Positions 1 through 5,120 of a stretch of 5,120 bases of DNA are shown one piece after another (positions within the stretch are counted from its first letter, which is position 1; each line of letters opens with the position of its first letter). The DNA comes from an uncultured Dyadobacter sp. (GTDB lineage Bacteria > Bacteroidota > Bacteroidia > Cytophagales > Spirosomataceae). The translations under genes were made by a program, and so were the position numbers. Below the pieces are notes generated by a model. The model searched no databases. It was not told the DNA's origin and saw only the letters and a program-made list of their open reading frames with translations. The stretch is taken from contig CAMLNK010000395.1 in assembly GCA_946481035.1 (NCBI GenBank), positions 1 through 5,120 on the forward strand, written 5' to 3'.

Positions 1-201
1 GAACAGCTTGATCGACAACCAGGGTGCATATTTACCCGAATCGTGGTGCTTGCTGTTGTGCCCCAGGAACAATACTTCGGCCCTCCGGCCTTTGGAAGCG
101 CCAGCCTTGGGGTCCGGCCTTCCGGCCGGACCCCTGGTGTTACTCTTTGCACATGCCAGCGCCATGAGCCCGACAAGCAGGAGTGCAATGTAATTCCTCA
201 T
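1..201 (-). CDS. Secreted ThuA-like domain protein, N-terminal fragment (C-terminus beyond left edge)
   Basis: The reading frame opens with ATG at 199-201 and stays open for 67 codons to the window edge. Residues 1-16 (MRNYIALLLVGLMALA) form a short charged start plus hydrophobic core, followed by Cys17. The preceding ALA is a loose lipobox, so a lipoprotein signal is likely but signal peptidase I cleavage is possible. Residues 18-42 are a basic, Gly/Pro-rich linker. Residues 43-67 begin a beta strand and loop, VLFLGHNSKHHDSGKYAPW, resembling the start of ThuA-like (glutamine-amidotransferase-fold) domains. In Bacteroidota and Planctomycetota such domains often head very large proteins that carry PVC-type heme-binding, HEAT-repeat and cytochrome c domains; whether that holds here cannot be seen. 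ThuA itself is linked to 3-keto-disaccharide metabolism in rhizobia. The gene lies 49 nt after the DUF3823 gene on the same strand, so co-transcription is likely. Gene presence is fairly sure; the family call is moderate, made from about 25 residues by recognition, not by search. Confidence 0.66.
   Translation of the reverse strand, partial: MRNYIALLLVGLMALACAKSNTRGPAGRPDPKAGASKGRRAEVLFLGHNSKHHDSGKYAPWLSIKLF
109..134. repeat. Perfect 11-bp GC-rich inverted repeat with 4-nt loop inside a coding region
   Basis: On the plus strand GGGGTCCGGCC (109-119) is followed by the loop TTCC (120-123) and the exact reverse complement GGCCGGACCCC (124-134). In the minus-strand mRNA this forms a strong stem from about nt 68 to 93 of the ThuA-like gene, spanning roughly codons 23-31 in the linker just after the signal peptide. 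There is no U-tract after it and it lies within an open frame, so it is not an ordinary intrinsic terminator for this transcript. The 9-mer TCCGGCCTT at 113-121 recurs exactly at 84-92, so a second copy of the downstream arm core follows in the mRNA. It could be a small palindromic insertion, a structured mRNA element, or chance in GC-rich linker codons. Confidence 0.8.
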
Positions 202-250
202 TCAAATTGGTTTTAAAGAAAAGTTTCGGTTTTAGTATTGGAATCAATCC
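202..250 (-). other. 49-nt gap between the DUF3823 gene and the ThuA-like gene
   Basis: This is the longest intergenic stretch in the window and is AT-rich. I see no stable hairpin with a following T-run, so no intrinsic terminator for the upstream genes. I find no good match to the Bacteroidota promoter pattern (TTG near -33 and TAnnTTTG near -7). An A/T-rich run directly precedes the ATG at 201, without a Shine-Dalgarno sequence, which is usual for this phylum. The gap is therefore most simply an intra-operon spacer, although a weak or unconventional promoter cannot be excluded by eye. Confidence 0.5.
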
Positions 251-952
251 TTACAAATTGACTTTCTGGACTGGTGAGAAAACCATGTCCTCCACATCTT
301 TGATCTTCACGCCTACCCTCGCAAACACGTAGTTCTGGGCAGGCGAAAGCGTAGGTACGGTAGCAGTGAGGTTGATCGCGTTCAGGTCCTTAATATCAGC
401 CCCGGGAACGTCGGTCACAGCCACGTTCGTAGCGCGCGCAACAAAATCGGTTTTGTTCACATATAATGAGACCCTTTCGATGTCTTTACCCTCGGCGCCG
501 GTTAGGATTTTTTCGAGTTTAAGCGAAACATTCACCTTGCTCTCACCGCCCGAAAACTGCGGCGTACGGATCATGTAGTAAGGCGTTACTTCCACATCGA
601 GTGCCTGGTTCCCTGCCAGCTTCACAAAAAGCGTGTCTTTGGTAGCAGCATCTTTCACGATGGTTTTGAACGGCCCGCGGTTTTTAGGGAAAACCAGTTT
701 ATAGCTTCCGTCAAACAAAAGCGCCGAATAGGAGCCGTCCTGCGAAATGGGCGCGTCGATGGCCGCGAGCTTGCCAAAGCCCGGCTGCCAGAGTTGCAGC
801 CGCACCTGCCCGGCTTCCACGCCTACCGGCTCTCCCTTGTACACGATCTTGCCCGAAAGCGTCGATTTAGGTTCGGTATAATTGTCCTTTTCGCAAGCCG
901 AGATAAGCGCTACCATCGCGACAAGCGGCATAATATGAAATCTGATCTTCAT
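251..952 (-). CDS. DUF3823-family lipoprotein of a Sus-like locus
   Basis: Complete 233-residue protein, ATG at 950-952, TAA at 251-253. Residues 1-19 are a signal peptide ending in ISA before Cys20 (a good lipobox), so the mature protein should be lipid-anchored. The next residues, EKDN, are charged like the surface-export signals of Bacteroidota lipoproteins. Residues about 31-90 (TLSGKIVYKGEPV, then QDGSYSALLFDGSYKLVF) look like a transthyretin/carboxypeptidase-regulatory-like beta-sandwich of the DUF3823 N-terminal type. EVTPYYMIR (121-129) and the beta-rich remainder fit the DUF3823 C-terminal domain. No catalytic motif is evident. Known context: DUF3823 proteins commonly follow susD genes and have no settled biochemical role. 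Here it starts 27 nt after the susD stop. Inference: an accessory surface glycan-binding or complex-stabilising subunit in the position of SusE/SusF. No Shine-Dalgarno precedes the start; a 5-mer repeat (ATCGT twice, 956-965) lies just upstream. Family assignment is by recognition of the sequence and is fairly secure. Confidence 0.85.
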   Translation of the reverse strand: MKIRFHIMPLVAMVALISACEKDNYTEPKSTLSGKIVYKGEPVGVEAGQVRLQLWQPGFGKLAAIDAPISQDGSYSALLFDGSYKLVFPKNRGPFKTIVKDAATKDTLFVKLAGNQALDVEVTPYYMIRTPQFSGGESKVNVSLKLEKILTGAEGKDIERVSLYVNKTDFVARATNVAVTDVPGADIKDLNAINLTATVPTLSPAQNYVFARVGVKIKDVEDMVFSPVQKVNL

Positions 953-979
953 GGTATCGTATCGTTTGAATGTGATGGT

Positions 980-2887
980 CTATTGGTTCGGGTTCCTGAC
1001 GAGCTTGGGGTTGTTGCTGATAATGGCGTCGTCGATGTACGAATAGTAATTCCCCAACTGGAAGCGGTCGGCACCGGTTACGCGGCTGAGTTTAACCTGC
1101 TTGTAAATCCATTTACCATTGTTGGGTGAGCCCGGATCGTAAATTTTGTACGACCACAATCCCCACGGCTGCGTATTGCGCTTGGTAGCTTTGCCCAGAT
1201 CTTTGGAAAGTTCCGCTGCCGTGATGGCATTGCCATCCAGGATCTGGTGCGCGATCCGCCATCTTTTCATATCAAACAAAAGATGCCCTTCGAATGCAAA
1301 CTCTACGCGGCGCTCATGCACGAGACGGTCGAAATTGATTTCTGATGCTTTCAAAGGTGTCACCAATCCTGCACGGGCGCGTACCTGGTTCATATAACCT
1401 GCCGCTTCCGCCGCCTGGCCCAGTTCAAATGCGGCCTCGGCTGCATTCAAAAGCACTTCAGCAAAACGGTAGCGAACGAGCCACACTTCGCTGTTCACGC
1501 CGCGCTGGCCCGAACCTACGACGGGATCGAGGTATTTGCGGATGTAGAAGCCGGTTTGAGCGGTGAACTCAAATCCGTCGATAGGGCCATCAAAACCCAC
1601 AACCTGCTCGGGTACTGTCTTGCCTGGAAGCGTTTTTTGCGCACCGCGGTCGTCGCCGCTGATAATCGTGCCGTTTGCCAGCTGGTAACCCGCCCAAATA
1701 TCGACTTTGCGACCTTTGAAAGTAGTTCCCGGAAGCATTACCGTTCCAGCCAGGCGTGCGTCGCGGCCTGCGAAGATGTCGGTTTGCTCGTTATAGTAAA
1801 TCGGCGTGCCGTTTGCATTGGCCGTCGGGATGGGCGCGAAGGTATTATCGAGTTTTTCAAATGCTTCCACGAAGTTGAGCGACGGGTTAATGCGGCCGCC
1901 TTCCTCTTCCTCGGCGCCGTAGCGCGGCTGGTTCCAGCCGGTGAAGTAATGTACCTTTCCGCTTTGCAGTTTGAAATCTTCTACAAAAATCACCTCCGGA
2001 TTGTTAGCCTTATCATAGAAAATACTTGCGAAGTTCTCAGAGAGGTCCGGCTTTTTGGTATACAAAGCATAAGCTCCCGCATTTCCTGAAATGATCTCCT
2101 TTGCAGCCGCCAGCGCTTTGGTATAATAACCATTAGCCGCACTCGCCGGAATGCCTACTTCGCCGCCAGGCAATGTGACGCTGGGCGTATTTACACCATA
2201 TTTCGCAATTGAGCCTGCGTAAATGGCTGCCCTAACCTCCATAGCCAGTGCCGCAGCCTTGGTAGCACGCGATTTCTCGCCTACGCTTGCCGGCAGTTTG
2301 TCCTTGATTTCTTCGGCTTCTTTGATTACAAAATCGTAAATCTCGGATTCCTTCGCACGCGGATGTTGCAGGTAGGAAGGATCGCCGCTGAAATCGTACA
2401 CCATCGGTTCGAGGATCAACGGTACGCCGCCCATTCTTTTCACGAGTTCGAAGTAGTAGGAGGCTCTCAGAAAGCGCGCTTCGGCCAGGTAACGTTCACG
2501 AACGGCCGGTGCAAGTTTATCCGCTGCTGTACATTTCTGTATAAACAGGTTCATTTCACGGATGTAGCCATAATCCCACGCTGCCCATGCACCGAAGCCC
2601 CAGCCGCTATTCTGGAAGTTGTTATAGCGGCCCGCTTCCGACCAGAATGCCTCATTGAAGTCACTCACAGTAGTCCACCCCGGAACGTCATTAATCGTTT
2701 TGAAAGTTGAGAGATCCACGTACCGGTTGTACAAATCGCCCAGCACGGAAAGCACCTGACCTTCGTCGTTCCAGATCTGATCTTCGGAAAGTTGGCCGGT
2801 AGGCGGACGGTTCAGGAATTCGTCGTCGTTACAGCTCCAACCCAGCGTCAATACAGCAATCGATAGTATTTGAAATATCTTTTTCAT
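980..2887 (-). CDS. SusD/RagB-family outer-membrane nutrient-binding lipoprotein
   Basis: Complete 635-residue protein, stop TAG at 980-982. I choose ATG at 2885-2887: it begins MKKIF, a classic signal start, whereas the in-frame TTG at 2897-2899 adds only MEFN and lies 5 nt from the susC stop. Signal peptide 1-18, then Cys19 and NDDEFL; the acidic residues after Cys match Bacteroidota surface-export signals, though the GWS lipobox is atypical. SusD hallmarks in order: an aromatic stretch around 96-108 (WGFGAWAAWDYGY) leading into an N-rich helix; ARFLRASYYFELVKRMGGVP at 137-156, typical of the SusD N-terminal TPR-like core; YRFAEVLLNAAEAAFELG at 473-490; VRARAGL at 502-508; ERRVEFAFEGHLLFDMKRW at 525-543; and a C-terminal NPKLVRNPN. 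It should bind glycan at the cell surface and act as the lid of the SusC channel encoded just upstream. At 635 residues it is at the long end for the family, with extra sequence around 385-445. No frameshift is seen. The substrate cannot be inferred. Confidence 0.95.
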   Translation of the reverse strand: MKKIFQILSIAVLTLGWSCNDDEFLNRPPTGQLSEDQIWNDEGQVLSVLGDLYNRYVDLSTFKTINDVPGWTTVSDFNEAFWSEAGRYNNFQNSGWGFGAWAAWDYGYIREMNLFIQKCTAADKLAPAVRERYLAEARFLRASYYFELVKRMGGVPLILEPMVYDFSGDPSYLQHPRAKESEIYDFVIKEAEEIKDKLPASVGEKSRATKAAALAMEVRAAIYAGSIAKYGVNTPSVTLPGGEVGIPASAANGYYTKALAAAKEIISGNAGAYALYTKKPDLSENFASIFYDKANNPEVIFVEDFKLQSGKVHYFTGWNQPRYGAEEEEGGRINPSLNFVEAFEKLDNTFAPIPTANANGTPIYYNEQTDIFAGRDARLAGTVMLPGTTFKGRKVDIWAGYQLANGTIISGDDRGAQKTLPGKTVPEQVVGFDGPIDGFEFTAQTGFYIRKYLDPVVGSGQRGVNSEVWLVRYRFAEVLLNAAEAAFELGQAAEAAGYMNQVRARAGLVTPLKASEINFDRLVHERRVEFAFEGHLLFDMKRWRIAHQILDGNAITAAELSKDLGKATKRNTQPWGLWSYKIYDPGSPNNGKWIYKQVKLSRVTGADRFQLGNYYSYIDDAIISNNPKLVRNPNQ

Positions 2888-2904
2888 GTTGAATTCCAAT
2901 CGGT
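2885..2904 (-). promoter_or_regulatory. susC-susD junction and start selection for susD
   Basis: Only 17 nt separate the susC stop (TAA, 2905-2907) from the preferred susD ATG (2885-2887). No Shine-Dalgarno-like purine run is present; the stretch is AAACCGATTGGAATTCAAC in mRNA sense. An in-frame TTG at 2897-2899 could in principle start translation but would add four polar residues ahead of an otherwise canonical signal peptide, so it is disfavoured. The tight spacing supports coupled expression of transporter and lid in a single transcript. Confidence 0.6.
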
Positions 2905-5120
2905 TTAAATAGATAGGTTGATGCCTACGTTCACGAACTTGTTCTGCGGATACTGCAATCCGTTGTCATTCTCGATCTCGGGGTCTACACCAAACTTCTT
3001 CAGGTTATCGATTGAGAAGAGGTTATACCCATTGATGTAGAACCGGGCACGTGACAGTTTCAGCTTTTCCAGCACCGATTTGGGCAGTGAGTAGCTGAGC
3101 TCGATGGTCCGGGCGCGGATGTATTTCACATTATGTACCCAGAAAGTCGAGTTTCTGTAATTACTGTGGCCGCCGTCGTTGTAGCGCAATGCCGGGTATT
3201 TACCGGGAATCCACTGACTGTTCACATCGAACGGATCGGCGCGGCGCCATCTGTCGAGGAAAATGCTGTTCAATGCACCCTCATTCTGGTACGGCCAGCG
3301 CTGTTCGTAATTCTGGTTCCACGAGTACATGCCGCCGCCCGAGAAGTCGGCCACGAACCCAATGCCTTTCCAGCTTACGGAGAAATTCAATCCGAAGTTG
3401 ACGTTCGGCTGGCCGGTAGCATTGTAGCCGATGGGCCGCTGGTCGTATCCGTCGATCACATTATCGCCGTTGAGATCTTTGTAAATCAAGTCACCCGGCA
3501 GCAATGTGCGATTGCCTTGTCCGTCGATATTGACGGGGTATTCGGCAATCTCCTGCTGCGACTGGAACTGGCCGATCGATTCGAGCCCCCAGAAAATATT
3601 GGTGTAGCGCCCTTCGCCGGAAGCCCGGTAGCGATCCCACGAGTTGTTGAAAATAGGCTTGTAAGACGATACGAATTTGCTGCGTGCAAACGACACGTTT
3701 CCACCGATCGAGAAATTGATGTTGCCGGCCTTGCCATTGTAGGTAAGCGCCCCTTCCCATCCCTGCTGCGAATCGCTGTTCACGTTTTCGTCAGGTAATG
3801 CGTAACCCAGTTCGCTCGGCACCAAGATATCGTATTTGCGGCCCAGCAAGCCTGTGCGCAGCCGGTAGAAATAATCGACGCTACCGGTAATTTTCGTTCC
3901 CAGGAAAGAGAAATCGGCGCCGACATCGGTGATCTTACTTTTGAACCAAGAAATATTATTGATAATCTGACCTTTATCACGGCTTGTAACCACCGCATTG
4001 CCGCTCAGAATCACATTGCCTTTGTTGTAGTCGTATCCGGGCAGGTAGGCGTACGGGCTTAATGGTCTGTTAGGGTCATTGTTGAAAAGGATGTTGTCGT
4101 CCCCGAGAATACCATACGAGCCTCTGAATTTCAGGTCATCCAGAATGCTGCGCTCGCCGATCAGCTTTTTGAAGAACCCTTCTTCCGAAATTCTCCAGCC
4201 CACCGACGCCGAAGGGAAGTAACCCACGCGGCGGTCCGGCGCGAACTTCCAGGAAGCATCCCGGCGTGCCGAAACTTCGAGGTAATATTTGCCTGCGTAA
4301 TCATAATTTACTCTACCGATATACCCTATACGCGCAAGCTCTGTGTCGCTGTCGTTGTAAGTATCCACCGTTGGGAAATAGATGAGCGGCAGCACGTTTG
4401 TTTTGGGAACTGCATGCACCCACTGGTCCTGCACCTGCTCGTCCTGCCATTCCGACACGAAGGTCGCACCGACGGTGTGTTTGCCAAATGTGTTGTTGTA
4501 GGCCAATTGTCCCTGGTACACATTACGCATTACTTTGCGGGTACCGCGCTCGCGCCAAGGGTTGGTGCTACCACCGGTGACGGTGTAGGTATCGTCGTTC
4601 GGATTGTACGTATATGCTTTGTAGGTGTACTCGTGGCCGTTCATCACGCGGTCGGCGATATAGTAGGAGTACATTCCGCGGGCCGTCAGCCCTTTTACGC
4701 CCGGAATCTGGTATTCTGCCGAGAAATTGGTTTGCAATACACGCCAGTATTCGGTCCAATAGCCGCCTAGCTTTTTGTTGTTATAAGCCCAGTTGGTCTC
4801 ATTATGCTTGATATCGTTCAGATACTCGGGGTTATCGTTTGCGTACGGGCGCTCGAACGGGCGGTTACGCAGGATCGCGAAACGTGGGAGCCAGTAATCG
4901 TCACCGCCGGGGATACCAGGCTGGTCGCGTTTCTCGATGCGGCCGTTGATCTGCACACCAAGTTTCAGGCGGTCGGTGATTTTGGCATCGACGTTACTTT
5001 GAATATTGGTACGGTCAAATGTAAACTCACGTCCGAGTACCGAGTTCTGGTGCAGGCGCGTCGCGGAAATGTAATAGTTGATTTTATCCGAACCGCCGGT
5101 CATGTTCAGGTTCACCGAGT
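2905..5120 (-). CDS. SusC/RagA-family TonB-dependent outer-membrane transporter, C-terminal part (N-terminus beyond right edge)
   Basis: The frame is open from the right edge to TAA at 2905-2907 and gives 737 residues. The GTG at 5113-5115 is an internal Val, because the frame continues upstream (Ser at 5116-5118) and the protein begins mid-barrel. Full SusC proteins are about 1000-1100 residues, so the signal peptide, carboxypeptidase-like domain, any TonB box and the plug are missing. Visible landmarks, numbered from that Val: the first barrel strands after the plug (GGSDKINYYISATRLHQNS, 7-25); YDYAGKYYLEVSARRDASW (271-289), then GYFPSASVGWRISEEGFF (298-315); LKFRGSYGILGDDN (328-341); GDLIYKDLNGDNVIDGYD (541-558), containing a DxNxDxxxD calcium-type loop; and the C-terminal NGYNLFSIDN plus YPQNKFVNVGINLSI. 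These match SusC/RagA family proteins throughout. It imports oligosaccharides, or possibly other polymers, across the outer membrane using TonB-ExbBD energy, in complex with the SusD product encoded 17 nt downstream. No internal stop or frameshift is seen. Confidence 0.96.
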   Translation of the reverse strand, partial: SVNLNMTGGSDKINYYISATRLHQNSVLGREFTFDRTNIQSNVDAKITDRLKLGVQINGRIEKRDQPGIPGGDDYWLPRFAILRNRPFERPYANDNPEYLNDIKHNETNWAYNNKKLGGYWTEYWRVLQTNFSAEYQIPGVKGLTARGMYSYYIADRVMNGHEYTYKAYTYNPNDDTYTVTGGSTNPWRERGTRKVMRNVYQGQLAYNNTFGKHTVGATFVSEWQDEQVQDQWVHAVPKTNVLPLIYFPTVDTYNDSDTELARIGYIGRVNYDYAGKYYLEVSARRDASWKFAPDRRVGYFPSASVGWRISEEGFFKKLIGERSILDDLKFRGSYGILGDDNILFNNDPNRPLSPYAYLPGYDYNKGNVILSGNAVVTSRDKGQIINNISWFKSKITDVGADFSFLGTKITGSVDYFYRLRTGLLGRKYDILVPSELGYALPDENVNSDSQQGWEGALTYNGKAGNINFSIGGNVSFARSKFVSSYKPIFNNSWDRYRASGEGRYTNIFWGLESIGQFQSQQEIAEYPVNIDGQGNRTLLPGDLIYKDLNGDNVIDGYDQRPIGYNATGQPNVNFGLNFSVSWKGIGFVADFSGGGMYSWNQNYEQRWPYQNEGALNSIFLDRWRRADPFDVNSQWIPGKYPALRYNDGGHSNYRNSTFWVHNVKYIRARTIELSYSLPKSVLEKLKLSRARFYINGYNLFSIDNLKKFGVDPEIENDNGLQYPQNKFVNVGINLSI

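Noticed and set aside
109..134. Hairpin as an intrinsic terminator
   Set aside because: It is inside an open reading frame, has no T-run following in either direction, and is about 70 nt into the gene. A GC-rich stem alone is not enough.
8..193. 61-codon plus-strand frame at the left edge
   Set aside because: It is the shadow of the minus-strand ThuA-like gene start, which has a convincing signal peptide and a recognisable mature N-terminus; the plus frame has neither.
794..1129. 111-codon plus-strand frame spanning the DUF3823-susD junction
   Set aside because: Opposite strand to two well-supported genes, no family resemblance, and no promoter seen upstream.
1556..2089. 177-codon open frame on the plus strand, antisense to susD
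   Set aside because: Fully overlaps conserved SusD coding sequence, with no recognisable domain and no independent start context.
2897..2899. TTG as the susD start, giving an N-terminal MEFN extension
   Set aside because: The ATG 12 nt downstream gives a canonical MKK-type lipoprotein signal peptide; the extension adds an acidic residue ahead of it and crowds the susC stop.
3133..3798. 221-codon open frame on the plus strand, antisense to susC
   Set aside because: It lies wholly within the well-matched SusC coding region, resembles no known family, and has the Val/Ala/Arg-rich composition of a frame opposite a GC-moderate gene.
5113..5115. GTG as a genuine start of a shorter 736-residue transporter
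   Set aside because: The frame continues upstream to the window edge and the protein would begin in the barrel without signal peptide or plug; it is an internal Val codon.
1..5120. CRISPR array, tRNA, rRNA, insertion sequence or riboswitch
   Set aside because: No regularly spaced direct repeats, no cloverleaf-like or rRNA-like sequence, no transposase frame or flanking duplications; almost the whole window is accounted for by four coding genes.

Overview
This window is from a Bacteroidota genome and lies inside a polysaccharide-utilization-type (Sus-like) locus. All recognisable genes are on the minus strand, so the biological order runs from the right edge to the left edge. The SusC/SusD pair is close to diagnostic for the phylum. 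The roughly 50% GC, the lack of clear Shine-Dalgarno sequences before the starts and the family flavour of the proteins fit a free-living Cytophagales member such as a Dyadobacter or Spirosoma relative. That genus-level guess is an inference.

Layout in transcription order. (1) 5120-2905: the C-terminal 737 residues of a SusC/RagA-family TonB-dependent outer-membrane transporter, with its N-terminus beyond the right edge. (2) 2887-980: a complete 635-residue SusD/RagB-family lipoprotein, 17 nt after susC. (3) 952-251: a complete 233-residue DUF3823-type lipoprotein, 27 nt after susD. (4) 201-1: the first 67 codons of a secreted, probably lipid-anchored protein whose mature start looks like a ThuA-like domain; the rest is beyond the left edge. 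It is not obvious in an ORF listing because it has no stop in the window. The intergenic gaps are 17, 27 and 49 nt with no convincing terminator or internal promoter, so one operon is the simplest reading. Its promoter would lie upstream of susC, outside the window. There is no gene-free stretch longer than 49 nt.

How the genes work together: SusC is the energised outer-membrane channel, SusD is the surface glycan-binding lid over it, and the DUF3823 protein sits where SusE/SusF-type accessory surface glycan-binding lipoproteins usually lie. The ThuA-like protein is probably a catalytic or redox component acting after import. No glycoside hydrolase, polysaccharide lyase or regulator is visible, so the substrate cannot be named.

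The most unusual DNA feature is a perfect 11-bp GC-rich inverted repeat with a 4-nt loop (109-134), inside the early coding region of the ThuA-like gene and followed by a 9-bp repeat of part of its arm. The window otherwise looks like a standard susCD operon. I do not see clear evidence of a wholly new system.
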